This document shows, piece after piece, positions 9,588 to 20,376 of a stretch of 30,480 nt of DNA. The notes under the pieces were generated by a model. That model had not been told where the DNA came from. It saw only the letters and a list, made by a program, of their open reading frames with translations, and did no database searches. Source of the stretch: Silene noctiflora (taxonomy: Eukaryota > Streptophyta > Magnoliopsida > Caryophyllales > Caryophyllaceae); NCBI GenBank assembly GCA_009801015.1, contig VHZZ01001051.1, positions 5,757 to 36,236 of the forward strand, written 5' to 3'. The position numbers were made by a program, and so were the translations under genes. Every line of letters starts with the position of its first letter. Positions within the stretch are counted from its first letter, which is position 1.

Positions 9588-10647
9588 GGTGGAAGGGCAA
9601 TTTGTATTGTCAGTACCGTCGAGGTAGGGGACATGATACGGAGGAGTGGTTTTGCTTAACGCATATTATCCAGGATATGATCGAGAATGGCAAGCTACCA
9701 TTGCCACCTTCTGTCAAGCAATCCAAGAGGATCGACCTTCTTGGGTCTAGCATCGTTAAACATGACCATGAATCATTCATAGATTGTTCTCATCTCCTCG
9801 TTCCTCGTAACAACGAAGAAATCAATGTGCTCAAAGACGATGATATACAGAGCGGAATGCTCATGCTTTCTGCCACCATTAACAATATAGTTTCCAAGCT
9901 AAAGGGAGCCATCGATGATCTAAGAATTTGACTTTCCCACATGAAAAGTAAATTTGTCACATTTGAAAAACAACTTGCTGAAATGGGCAAGAAGCTTGAT
10001 ACTCAACCACTGAGAAAAGAGAGGGTGTTCATACAATCCCTCAACCAAACACTCTCATGAAGAAGACGAAAGATTAGTTTATTCCTAACTCTTCTCATGC
10101 CATACATTCGTCTTATCCAAGGATCAAAATCAATAAAGGTAACCTCGTGAAGCCTTCGTCGAAGAAGCCTAACCAATCTCCAAGGTCATTCACAAATCTA
10201 GGAATACCTTGTGTTGTAAACTTGAGCAAGTTGTCTTCCCTGGGTCTCCTCCAACCTATCGGTCCAACCCCAGATCCAGAAAAGAAGTCCAAATCGTGGG
10301 ACAATAACGCGTATTGCCAATATCACAGAGGTAATGGACACGATACCGAGATGTGTTATAAGCTCAAGAAAGTGATCCAAGATATGATTGAAAGTGGGAA
10401 ACTGTCCCTCTCAACCTTTAACCCACAAGGTAGCTTAGGCAATCCTCATGGATATACCACTTATCAAGAAACTCTTCTTGATTGTTATCCTTCTAGTGTT
10501 CCCAACGACGAGGATGAGGTGCTCAAATGGATGAATTCTCAAAACCGAATGTCGAAGCCAGTTGCTGGAAGAGAGAATGTTCAAGCATGGGCCAATGATT
10601 ACGAGTCTGGATCTAAGATCGACTCGGAGTCCGTGCTCGAGTCTTAG
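9588..10647 (+). pseudogene. Tat-type gag remnant with duplicated zinc knuckle
   Basis: Gag packages the element RNA in virus-like particles. Two copies of the lineage signature are visible: YCQYRRGRGHDTEEW near 9605 and YCQYHRGNGHDTEMCY near 10312, each followed by an IQDMIE-[N/S]-GKL stretch. The second copy is preceded by a proline-rich LLQPIGPTPDPEKK segment, the usual lead-in to the Tat knuckle. A shared DC....VP.. segment follows each copy. The pattern C-x2-YH-x4-GHxTExC belongs to Tat/Ogre/Retand gag rather than to chromovirus gag. The two signatures lie about 707 bases apart, so an ancient internal duplication is likely. The fossil is broken; its front part is outside, cut off by the copia LTR. 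Confidence 0.8.
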
Positions 10648-12440
10648 GCTTTCTTTACCATAATTTTTCTATTATTTGTTCGTTTTTTTTTCATTTCCAT
10701 TTCCTAGTGACAACTCGGGGGCTGTCCCGCGAGTCACGTTCTCTCAAGTCTATGTTAGATAAATTCATCATTTCAATAAAAGTACAATTTTCAATCCACA
10801 TATCATTCTATATTTTGCTTACCATTTCCTGTGACAACGAGAGTTGGTTTGAGACATTTTAATACGAATGACCAAATATGCTGAGTCAATGTGAGTACAC
10901 TTAAACCATGTTCCATTCAGGGTGGAGATCCGAAACTCCGTGTCCATTTTTCTTACCTATTCCATGTCTGGCAATAGAAACCTCGTTGTAACCTAATTTA
11001 GAACGAGCATATCTTAAGAGATTCTAGGATGAATCTAGACTGTCTCCCTTGTTAATGATCCATGGCGGAAGGCAAGCCTATTTCCCACAATGCACAACCT
11101 GTTTACTACAGACCGACCCATCTCACACAAAAGGTGTTAGTCTGACCAAAATCCATGATAGCAAGTCATCATCAAATTCAAAGGCAGATCCAAAAAAACC
11201 ACGAGCCAAAGAAGAAAGGCTTAATCAAGAAGCAAAGTCAATGCTAATGTCAAAAGACAAAGTCCAAAGCAAACCAAAGGGATAGAGCCCGGAACTAAGC
11301 GAGATAGATTCCGGACCAATACTCTGAGTCCAATCAAGAAATCAAATGCCAAATCGTGAAATCAAATACCAAAGTCTAAAGAGAAATCCCAAAGCCAGAT
11401 GCCAATAGTCGACAGCAGAACCTGAAGCTAAAGATGCCAGAGTGTCAGCTAGCACCGCCATATAGCCTACCGCACACCCTAAGTCTTTATCGAGACCGTT
11501 ACAGGGAGATAGTTAAGAATTTTGAGAATCCTCTCAAGCTTGTCACATATACCCAACCTTTAGGGGCCAAGACATGGAAACTTAATCCCAGGCACGTCAT
11601 TTAACCTACCATTTTTGTGCTCAGGCTACATCAAGCCCGAGACCCCATTTCCAAGCGACATTACAAACCATAACTCATCAAGCCTTAACTCCACACAAAA
11701 AATCTCCAAGGATTTGTTGATTCAAAGGCTCTTAATTCCAAGCTCTACACTTCGAAATATCCAAGCCATATTCACCTTGACCCAGACACGGAGTCTTCAA
11801 ATACTTTGCTACTCGGAACGGGACGTACCCAACCCATCCTTAGGGTCCACTTTTGAGTTTGCTCACATGACAAGAAATTTTTTATAAACCTACCGTACTT
11901 CTTTGGTCTATGATCAAAGAAGGAATTGTCTCAAATCGATTCTTCGAGTCACTAAAGGAATATACCCTCGTGACCCATGCGCTTTAAAGCCCTAACAACA
12001 TAGCTTAGGCATACACGCAGAACTACGATATGGTTTGATTTCACTCCACGTGAATACGTAGTCAGTCCTCTAACAAGGACACAACCACCCAATCCATCAA
12101 CTTTCGACCTCAATTATCGACCTTTCAACTATCCTAAAACTACCCATTTTACCTCTTTATACTGGGGGGCTCCTTCTTTAGGTCGTCGGCCAGTCTCCTT
12201 TTACCAAATACCTGAGTCTTCATCTCATCCTGGGGGCTTCTCTTCCGAAATGCTTACCCTTCTTTTTTTATTTCTTTTATTCTTTGAGTCTCAATTAAAT
12301 CAAGCTAATGCTCGGTCCAGGCAATGATAAAGGTCTTAGATCGATTCTCCAAGTCATCATGCCTCACTACAGCAAACGGTGGCGAACGATATTCAAGTAA
12401 ACATCTGATACATGGCTCATACCATACCTTTATACGTTCC
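10648..12440 (+). other. Non-coding part of the Tat-like remnant
   Basis: About 1.8 kb without a recognisable protein. It holds lysine- and serine-rich low-complexity frames (for example 11049-11285) and several GGGGGCT boxes. Some Tat elements have long untranslated 3' regions, and this fits. I see no LTR edge or primer site here. Confidence 0.5.
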
Positions 12441-12459
12441 CATCACTGGAAGATTCTTT

Positions 12460-14690
12460 ATCTTGGGAACTGATACGGAGTGCCGTGAATATGGAGTGTA
12501 CTGAATACGGAGTGCAGTGAGCCTCTGTCATGATCATCTTCCTCAGGTCCACATCATTAGGTACACACCATCTCCCATCGAACCGAGCACTCCCATCTGC
12601 ATGAATAGAAAACCTCGAAACTGTCCCTTTTTCTACCCTATCTCTCCACTCTCGAATCTTAGGATCATCGGCTTGCTTTTTCGTGATCTCCTCATAAAGT
12701 TCAGGTTCAACTATCAAATCTCCAAGAGCATCCCCTTTCCGAATCATATTGATCCCCATCTCATTCACCTCATCCTTATGCCGCACTGGAGAGACAAGAC
12801 AGTGCAAAAGGAATGCACACTCTTCCTACTCAACGCATCAGCAACTACATTAGCCTTCCCTTCATGGTAAATAATCTCCATGTCATAGTCACCAATAAGC
12901 TCCGTCCACCTCCTCTGTCGCATGTTCAGCTCCTTTTGGGTATAGATGTAATTCAAGCTCTTGTGATCTGAAAACACCTTAAAGGTCGCCCCATAAAGGT
13001 AGTGTCTCCAAATCTTCAAAGCAAATACAACTGCACCCAACTCCAAATCGTGAGTAGGGTAGTTCTCCCCATAAGACTTCAATTTCCTAGAAGCATAGGC
13101 AATAACCTTCCCATTCTGTATCAGGACACAACCCAAACCATTCTTTGAAGCATCCGTGTATAACTCAAACTTCTCACTTCCCTCTGGCAAAGCCAAGACA
13201 GGAGTTGTAGTCAAACGCTCCTTTAAGGTTTGGAACGCCATCTCACAACTCTCATCCCAGCGAAATCTGTTCTCCTTTCTCATCAAAGCTGTCATCGGCC
13301 TAGCTACCTTTGAGAAATCTTTCACGAACTTCCTGTAGTACCCAGCCAGACCTAAGAAACTACAAATATCAGCCACATTCTTGGGTGCTTCCCAATTTGA
13401 CACCGCCTTAATCTTGCTAGGATCTACAGCTACCCCTTCCTTGGAAATCGCATGGCCCAGAAAAACCACATTCTCTAACCAGAACTCACACGTGGATAAT
13501 TTAGCATATAGCAGGTTGCCACGCAAGGTTTGCAACACCAGCCTCAAACTCCTTGTGCTCCTCCTTAGTCTTAGAATAGACTAAGATATCATCGATAAAC
13601 ACCACCACGAACCGATCCAAAAACTGACTGAAAACCCAATTCATCAAATCCATGAACACCACTGGTGCATTAGTCAACCCAAACGGCATCACCACATTCT
13701 CATTGTGACCATAACTCGATCGGAAAGTTGTCTTAGGTATATCCTCATCCTGAATCGTCAGATGATGGTACCCCGACCTTAGATCAATCTTTGAAAACAC
13801 CCCGGCCCCACTCAACTGATTAAAAAGATCACCAATTCTCGGCAAAGGATACCTGTTCTTCACCGTCATATGATTCAACTCTCTGTAGTCGATGCACAAC
13901 CTCAAGCTGTCATCCTTCTTCTTCACAAACAGCACTGGAGCACCCTAAGGCGATACACTAGGTCTAATGTATCCCTTATTGAGCAATTCATTCAACTGTT
14001 TCTTTAGTTCCTCCAACTGTTTAGGACCCATACGGTACGGGGCCTTAGATATAAGTCTCGTCCCCGGCTTTAACTCAACGCTGAAATCGATTTCCCTCTG
14101 CTGATATAACCCCGGTATCTCATCTGGAAAGACATCCCCGAACTCACCCACCACTGGTATCTCCAAAGCTGATGGCTCATCTATCCTAGTGTCCTTCACG
14201 TGGCAAAAACTCATAGGATACCCCTTCCTCATGTAAGACTTCAAGGTCACTGCTGCAATAATCTTGACTTTGAGTTTGACCACAAACCCACGGTAAGACA
14301 CCCTAACTCCCTTAGGTCCTTTTAAAGTGACCTTCTTCTGATGACAGTCTATGGTAGCACTATACTTCCCCAACCAATCCATCCCGACTATAACCTCAAA
14401 CCCATCCATAGGAAACTCAAACAAATCAACCGGAAATTTGACTTGACCAACAACCATAGACACCCCCCTTGTATAACCTCCCACAAGATACAGACTCTAT
14501 TAATGGTATAAAAACATCATCCTTTACAGACTCATACTTCTCCAGACCCATAGACTTTGCATGACCCTCATAAACAAATGAGTGTGTTGCTCCCGAATTA
14601 AACAAAACAAAAGAAGGAGTACTATTGATAAGGAAAGTACCAGTAACCACTTGAGCATCATCCTCCGCCTCCTGCTTATCCATCATGAAC
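12460..14690 (-). pseudogene. Gypsy-B pol remnant (protease, RT, RNase H, partial integrase)
   Basis: Minus-strand order is protease region about 14000-14690 (FNSGATHSF active-site neighbourhood, then FPMDGFEVIVGMDWLGKY), RT about 13500-14000 ([31 protein letters not shown], catalytic [10 protein letters not shown]), RNase H about 12860-13350 ([34 protein letters not shown]), and the start of the integrase N-terminal region about 12460-12750 (RDRVEKG, FDGRWCVPND). Order PR-RT-RH-INT is that of Ty3/gypsy. Transcription would come from the LTR at the right. The gene is broken and its end lies beyond the preserved part. Confidence 0.9.
12465..12525. repeat. Short three-unit tandem repeat near the gypsy-B/Tat junction
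   Basis: Three imperfect units of about 16-20 bases resembling TGAATACGGAGTGCAG follow each other close to where gypsy-B meets the Tat-like remnant. Such small repeats often mark slippage or end-joining. Confidence 0.5.
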
Positions 14691-14699
14691 AGCTTGCCG

Positions 14700-15853
14700 C
14701 TGTTCTTCTGACCCCCACCCTGCATCGTGTTGGCCGATGCAGTAAACTTGACAGCTGAATTCTGATTTGCATTACCATTCTGTCGCTGATAAGTCCCTCC
14801 ATTGTTGCGGTTGAAGTTGTTGTTGTTGTTGNCCTGGCCACCCTGACTATTCCATGACCCAGCTGGTCAGTTGTTTGCCATACTCTGCCCTGGAGCCTGT
14901 GAAAAACCTCCTCTCTGCTGCCCCTACAAGCCATTCCCACCTAAGCTAGTTCACTCATACCTCTTGTGGCCAGAACCGCCACAGTTGAAACATTACAACC
15001 CAGAGTTGCCAATGTAGCTCCTACCACCACGGCCCCCATAAGACGATCCTTCACTGAAACCAAATCCACCAGAGGAAGCCCTCCCTTGGTTGAAGTTCCC
15101 ATGCTTGAACCCCAAAGTCCCAGTGCCCTTGCTATCTGCCTTCCTCTTCTCACTTATTTTCTCCTTGGCCTCCCTCGTCATGTCGGCCAACCTCTCCGCA
15201 TTACCAGCTCTCTCATAAACCTCCTTTAAGTCCGTAGGAACCCCCAGCATGTAGCCTTTCCAAGATCTTCAAAGATAGCCCATTTTCGAAGCGAAAAGCC
15301 AAACTCAATTGGTTCAAGTCCATATCATCCACGTAGCGTTCTAGCTCGTTGAACCTGCGGTAGTAATCTGCCAAAGTTATGCCCTCGGTCATGCGAAAAG
15401 AATCACACTCTGCCCTCAACTTGTTTCGAATGTGCTTCAGAACAAACTGATACTTCATCGCCTTCTTAAACTCGGCCCATGGGATAACAGATTTCTCCAA
15501 GCCCTTGAAAAATTCCCTAGCACTCTCCCTTTCACGACTCCACCATACCCCCTTAGGTAGAACGCATCTTGTTCTACCTTCATCTCCTCCGGATAGTTCA
15601 CCACTTCCAAGACACTCTCCATCTCTCGATGCCAGTTATCGAGCAGATTTGGCGCTATTGTGCCCTCAAAGGTAGTAGGGTTAAAGCGCGAGATGGTGGT
15701 GCTTATCTTGGTAGCATCCATGACCACCTCCTTCGCTTTCCCCATATTCTTAAGAGCCTCAGTAAGAGCCTCCTTATGCTCGATCATATGAGCAATCTTC
15801 TCAATACTCATCTCCGAAGCCCTCATTTACGCAGCAGATCGCTTCGGCGGCAT
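14700..15853 (-). pseudogene. Gypsy-B gag remnant
   Basis: The minus strand encodes a chromovirus-type gag. A MPPKRSAA-like beginning is at 15853. Next come ISRFNPTTFEGTIAPNLLDN and HREMESVLEVVNYPEE, the capsid lead used by Tekay gag, then FRMTEGITLADYYRRFNELE and a glycine/serine-rich tail with an Asn/Thr-coding TTG run near 14806-14831. The zinc knuckle region is expected near 14950-15000; it is poorly preserved. One N is present at 14832. Neighbouring pol follows on the same strand. Broken fossil. Confidence 0.8.
14806..14832. repeat. TTG microsatellite ending in an N
   Basis: A GTTGTTGTTGTTG run within the gag tail ends at a single N (14832). It is the second ambiguous base in the window. 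Repeat length here is probably uncertain in the assembly. Confidence 0.8.
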
Positions 15854-15931
15854 TCTTTGAGCTATAAAAGGTGAACATACGTAACACATAGCCTACGGGA
15901 CAAAGCAAACATAAAACCGCCCAAAGTGGGT

Positions 15932-16212
15932 ACTTGATCGAGTATCAGAAGACACTCAGTCGAGTACAGGCCACTCGGTCGAGTCCCATATGTACTGGGT
16001 CGAGTACAACCACTCCAGAAACTAAACAGAACCTAAAAGAAAACGTACTTGGTAGAGTATACTATGTACTCGGTAGAGTAATCACCACTCGATCGAGTGC
16101 TCTACGCATTCGGTCGAGTAAAAAACTTCCAGAAAATTTTGATTCCAAAACACAGATTACCCACTCGATCGAGTGCCAGGGGTTCGATCGAGTTCCCTCC
16201 ACTCAGTCGAGT
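15932..16212. repeat. Palindrome array in the gypsy-B leader (11 copies)
   Basis: Copies start at 15932, 15953, 15973, 15994, 16047, 16068, 16087, 16108, 16163, 16182 and 16201. The consensus is ACTCGRTCGAGT, with one or two changes in several. Steps are 19-21 bases within subgroups of four, four and three. The array lies between the primer site and gag, matching the leader array of gypsy-A. The intervening text is not conserved as well as the palindromes themselves. Confidence 0.9.
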
Positions 16213-16577
16213 CATGCCAAGTTTGAACTAACCCATGCTTAAAACATACATATAACTTGCACATACCTAGACACATGTTACTAAGTACAACCATACATAT
16301 CACCAATCATGTTATACATTCCAACATATTGATCATAAACTCCAAACAACTTCTATTCAACTCACATCATACTTCATCCAACATACATGTAAGACATATA
16401 AACATACAACGATCCCTTGACACCCCGTAGTGGCCGGTTCAAATTTGTAAAGGCAAAGTGCGGCCTTAGGACGTCTCCCAAGCCTTTGCGGTAGCTCTAA
16501 AAAACGCCTACCCGGGTTCATTTTATTTAGAAACCCTATGTTCATTTTATTCATTGGTTTTAGGTTCCAAAATCATC
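16213..16577 (-). other. Gypsy-B leader next to the primer site
   Basis: Untranslated leader. Aligns by eye with gypsy-A 5175-5537 and, more loosely, with gypsy-C 18590-18760 (shared AAACCAATGAAT, AAATAAAATGAACCC and related text). A small minus-strand frame here has no recognisable product. Confidence 0.7.
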
Positions 16578-16589
16578 GCTCTGATATCA
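16578..16589 (-). other. tRNA-iMet primer binding site of gypsy-B
   Basis: The minus strand reads TGATATCAGAGC, eleven of twelve bases of the standard initiator-tRNA site, three bases from the LTR edge. Confidence 0.85.
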
Positions 16590-16592
16590 CTT

Positions 16593-17968
16593 TGTAACAC
16601 TCCCATACACCAAGGTACCTTAACAAGTACTACCCCAATGTACGAAGGTGCTACCATCTCGGTTTTCCGAGGTAGTACACATTACAGTAACCATAATGAA
16701 ACAAATTAAAATGTAATAACCTTAAGTAAAAGAATACAGCTCCAAAAATAAAAGTCTCAAACCAAAAAGGGTGATAACGAAAGTAAAGTGGCAAAACATC
16801 TATTACTACAGAAGCTAAACTACAACTGGTGACTCATCCCGTCCAATCCCTGCAAGCTACCTCAACAATCATCACCTGTTAAGCCAACTGCTCTCCATCC
16901 TCGAATGGATCACCACATTTTTGTAAGCATAAAATGGGGTCAGCCAACCGAATAATCAATATAACACAGTCATAACATAACCATAAAATCAACCACAGCC
17001 AACCGTGACAATCAACCTCCAAACTCCATAGTAACCAGTAACCGGCTACACATCAAGGTGTGTAGTCCTGCCAGATTATCCATCGCAACAAGTAATCCAC
17101 ATCGCCAGTCGGGACCGCAGCCGTACCACCTAAGCCCCGCTCATCGCTACGAGAGAACCCAGATAATTAATATGCACATCTCCCTTGTGACGGGAGCCAC
17201 AAGAGGCGAACATGGGGTTGGAACCATCTCCTGAAAATGGCCCTACAACAAATACCAATACCAACACCATAAACTCAATCATACAATAACCATAAAGATC
17301 GCCACATTACATGTATACTAATTACACAGCCAACTGAGTAGGGAAATCCTACCTGAATAGAAAGTCCAAGAAAGTACAACAAAACGGTCTAAAATGCCTC
17401 CTTTACAAAGTGCTCACCTAGAATAGTATCAATCAATCAATAAAACTGCATACAAATGCTAAACATCCCAAAACCCCCAAATTAAACCAATTAGGGTTTG
17501 CATACTTATGACCATAAGGATGAATTAACAAGATAAAGGACTTACTGATTTCGATCTACGCTGAAAGAGTGCAAAAACCCCAAAAGATGAACCCTAGCCT
17601 TGGATTGATTAAGATAAAAGAAGAAGCAGTAACATCGTTCTCTTTTTGTGAAAAGTGCTTTTAAAACTGATTATGAAATATTTTAAGTTGATAACACACT
17701 TATTATAAGCTTCTCGATTTATCTTAATCAAACCGCGGAAAAACCCATAACAAACCGAATACTCGGTCGAGTTTAAGACACTCGAACGAGTAAGACACAC
17801 TCGATCGAGAAGCTACACTTGATCGATTACGTTACACTCGATCGAGTACTAACATACTCGCTGGAGTTCACACTAACCAGAATCCTGACAGAACTACTAC
17901 ACCAGCTACTCGGTCGAGTACCTCATACTCGACCGAGTAACCTAAGATTATAAATATGATATATTACA
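16593..17968 (-). repeat. 5' LTR of gypsy-B (1376 bp)
   Basis: The minus-strand LTR starts TGTAATATATC at 17968 and ends GTGTTACA at 16593. It is related to the gypsy-A LTR throughout, including a CCGAGGTAGT box near 16670, an AACCCTAATT-type box near 17490 and the U3 palindromes. A TATA-like AAGATAAAT on the minus strand near 17715-17727 is weaker than that of gypsy-A. The flank beyond 17968 is TGATG, one candidate target-site copy; the partner is lost. Confidence 0.85.
17761..17938. repeat. Palindrome array in U3 of gypsy-B (8 copies, 6+2)
   Basis: Copies start at 17761, 17780, 17799, 17817, 17836 and 17856, then 17908 and 17927. Steps are 19, 19, 18, 19, 20, then a gap of 52, then 19. This repeats the gypsy-A arrangement (gap 52 there as well). 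Individual copies carry one or two changes, but the centre CGATCG or CGGTCG is mostly kept. Confidence 0.9.
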
Positions 17969-18574
17969 TGATGGATACCTCAACCTTGTGTTGGAATGAT
18001 GGATACCCCGGGACAGGGATTGGCGGGATGAACGGGTGTTTCGGGTGATGAGCTCAGCTGCATTTGCATATCATATCATATCATATCTTGCAGTATCATA
18101 TCATTCTTGTTATTTACCGTTGTTTAGTTATTATACTCAATCCTTTGGTTGACGTGTGTGTTTGCTTCTGTGTCAAAATAAAATTGATGCATGCTTTAAT
18201 TGATGGGGTCCTGTGGTAAACCATTTAATATTTCCGGTTAAATGAGGAGCAGATTTAAATAACAGGTATTGAGTTAACTGGATATGGGGAGCCTGGGCGT
18301 GTGAGCTTTCGGACCTGTTGGAGTCTAGATCACTTAGTTTCAGACAATATTTATATTATGCATAGACTATATTTATTTCTGCTGTGTAAACTTGTAATTA
18401 TTATTTTATCTCAGCCAGTTGGTAAAGTTGTAATAAAACCTATAATTATATTTTCATAAAGTACTTTAGATTTGTTTACTTTTGTTATTCACTGCCTCGA
18501 GAAACCGAGATGGTAACAGTCCTATTTATTAGGAATGTCTTGCTAAAGGCTCTTAAATAAATGCGAGTGTTACA
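17969..18574 (+). repeat. Partial LTR of gypsy-C
   Basis: Ends in GTGTTACA immediately before the primer site. It contains a GGGATTGGCGGGATGA stretch like the gypsy-B LTR and an ATATC microsatellite (18067-18087). The U3 part is not present. Confidence 0.75.
18067..18087. repeat. CATAT microsatellite
   Basis: Four consecutive ATATC units (CATATCATATCATATCATATC with one base added), with a further degenerate pair downstream near 18093-18103. It lies within the gypsy-C LTR. Confidence 0.85.
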
Positions 18575-18577
18575 AAG

Positions 18578-18589
18578 TGGTATCAGAGC
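18578..18589 (+). other. tRNA-iMet primer binding site of gypsy-C
   Basis: TGGTATCAGAGC, a perfect 12-base match, on the plus strand and three bases after the LTR end at 18574. Confidence 0.9.
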
Positions 18590-19133
18590 GAGCAATCCGT
18601 AGGCCTAAACCAATGAATCTAATAAACTTAGGATGTGTCTAAATAAAATGAACCCCAGGTAGAAACTGTTAGGTGCTCCTCTTAGTGCGGTTAAGAAGGC
18701 GCCCTTAATTCGTACTATGGCCCTCTCAGTTTTGAACCGGCCACCTCGGGGAAGGTTAAAAGAGAGTGGGGTAGCTAGAAAGGAAGTGGTATTTCATTAA
18801 GGGCCATTGATTGTTTTAAAAGGTAGAATTTTAACCTTGTTGGCAGGATGCAGAGTGAGGTAAGAAAAATTTTAATGGTAGTATAATTTGGCCTAGGGCC
18901 GTGTGGATGCTAGTACAAGAGGCATTGATATATTCCTGAATTGGTTACATTGTGATTCATCTGGTGAATTATTATATTTATTGAATATGAGCATGAAAAA
19001 TAACCTGTGTAATATATGGATTATCTTAAATGAATGAATGATTTATTAAGTGAAATAGAATTAACATGTCTAGTGATATGAGGAATGGGTCGAGCGGGTT
19101 CTGGGTCAGTATCTGAACTTGTGCTTTGAACCC

Positions 19134-19270
19134 GGGCGACCTGAGGTTTGGGTTGGACGACTTAAGGCTTGGGTTGGACGAATTCATAGCATATGCTACA
19201 ACTATGCCTTAGAAATCGGGCGACCTGAGGTTAGGCTCGGGCGACCTGAGTTCTGGCTCGAGCGAACTGG
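19134..19270. repeat. Variant repeat array in the gypsy-C leader
   Basis: Six units with a GGGCGACCTGAG-like core start near 19134, 19153, 19174, 19218, 19239 and 19259. The ~20-base step and the leader position are those of the palindrome arrays of gypsy-A and B, but the core is different and no longer a good palindrome. The unit at 19259 (CGAGCGAACTGG) is intermediate. Confidence 0.65.
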
Positions 19271-20313
19271 CGCGCAGTTAGGCTATTTGAGCTCGGATTG
19301 TAAAACGGGAGTCATTTACTCATCTGAACTCCTATTAGAAGGATTCAGAAACCTAGACCACTTGATTTTTTGATGTTGTTTCATGTATCATAGTTTTAGG
19401 GCCAAACAAGGAATTATTAGTTTGGGTCCGAGCGATTTTCTTTTGTAGGGGATCCCTTCTCGTCATTGTTGAACCATAACTCGTGGGGTTTAACATCCTA
19501 AACCATCCCAAATGCACTAAGAAAGCAAATAGGAAGCAATTGACTAGGAAAATGATTATAAAATACCATAATAGCATGCAAAATGAGGTTGATTAAGGGG
19601 TTAAAAGTGCGCTTTTTACAACCACATCAATTACAATTACCAAATCATGCCTTATGATGCAATTTTTCCTTCTTTACATATTATAATGCAAGGCTAATAA
19701 CAACTTGAAACCAACACCCATGACCCCTTTTTATCATGCCATGACGAAATCGTAACAATGATGACACCAACAACAATTATCCACTAATCGTGTTATAATG
19801 CAACCTAATTACCATGTAAGACTAACAACAAAAAATAATGACATGTGTAAACACATGAACAACATTCATATTACAAAAACCGAGTAGGAAAAATCTTACC
19901 TTTTAGCAATTCTCCAATTAGCACAAGCAAGCACACTAATACTCCTCTAAAAGTCACATCCTTCAATTAACTAAGTAATTCCTATCACAAACATGTCTTA
20001 CAACAATATAATACATCCAATTACTTATTATTACTATCTAATTACTCAAAACCCTAATTAATATACCAAATAACAAAATCCCCAATTACTCCCAAATTAT
20101 AGGGTTACTATAAAGAATAAGAGAAGAAAAAAGATGAACAAACTTATAAAGCTAAGGAAATGAGGAAGTATGGAGCTTGAGCATAAAATCTTCACAAGAT
20201 AGGGTGAATATCAAATGGATAAGGTTTGAAGGATATTTAGAGAGATTTTGTGGTGGAGAAGGAGTTGGTAGGTGTTTAGGGTTGTGAAAATGAGGAAGAA
20301 AGCTGAAAATGGG

Positions 20314-20324
20314 GTATTTATATC
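20314..20324 (-). promoter_or_regulatory. TATA box of LTR-D
   Basis: The minus strand reads GATATAAATAC, nearly identical to the gypsy-A box (GATATAAATAG), about 52 bases downstream of the nearest palindrome. Confidence 0.7.
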
Positions 20325-20376
20325 AAGGCCCAATAACACGGAGCCCAGCACGCGAAAACAAGGTCTGAACCCGTAT

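Larger units (their letters stand above)
9588..12440 (+). mobile_element. Tat/Ogre/Retand-like gypsy remnant
   Basis: A plus-strand fossil cut on the left by the copia insertion and on the right by gypsy-B. Its gag end (to 10647) has two zinc-knuckle-type segments of the Tat lineage. After the gag stop the sequence carries the phrases ACTCGGGGGCTGTCCCG (near 10715) and CTGGGGGCTTC or its variants (near 12165 and 12230), which are typical of non-coding parts of Tat-type elements. I recognise no pol. It is broken and truncated at both sides. It is older than the copia element inserted into it. Confidence 0.7.
12450..17968 (-). mobile_element. Gypsy-B: Tekay-like Ty3/gypsy fossil, missing its 3' part
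   Basis: On the minus strand: 5' LTR (16593-17968), primer site (16578-16589), leader with palindrome array (15932-16212), gag (about 14700-15853), protease, RT, RNase H and the start of integrase, ending at about 12450 against the Tat-like remnant. The rest of integrase, the PPT and the 3' LTR are not in the window. RT and RNase H style ([42 protein letters not shown]) is that of plant chromoviruses, closest to Tekay/Del as I know them. The element is broken, with around half a dozen breaks. With only one LTR its age cannot be estimated from LTR divergence. Confidence 0.85.
17969..19287 (+). mobile_element. Gypsy-C: LTR end, primer site and leader of a related gypsy element
   Basis: The plus strand shows the inner part of an LTR ending GAGTGTTACA at 18574, a perfect primer site, then leader to about 19287. 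The text CTCGAGAAACCGAGATGGTA near 18495 matches the same place in the gypsy-A and gypsy-B LTRs but is diverged, so this is a separate subfamily. The outer part of the LTR is missing because gypsy-B abuts at 17968; gypsy-B may have inserted into it. No gag follows; LTR-D comes next. The right limit is uncertain and could run on to about 19440. Fossil, strongly truncated. Confidence 0.75.

Noticed and set aside
11615-11887. Plus-strand 90-codon frame in the Tat-like remnant
   Set aside because: No family signature; the surrounding sequence looks untranslated.
12517-13584. Plus-strand frames over gypsy-B pol
   Set aside because: Antisense to clearly recognisable RNase H and RT on the minus strand.
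14966-15874. Plus-strand frames over gypsy-B gag
   Set aside because: Antisense to the gag remnant; no independent protein similarity.
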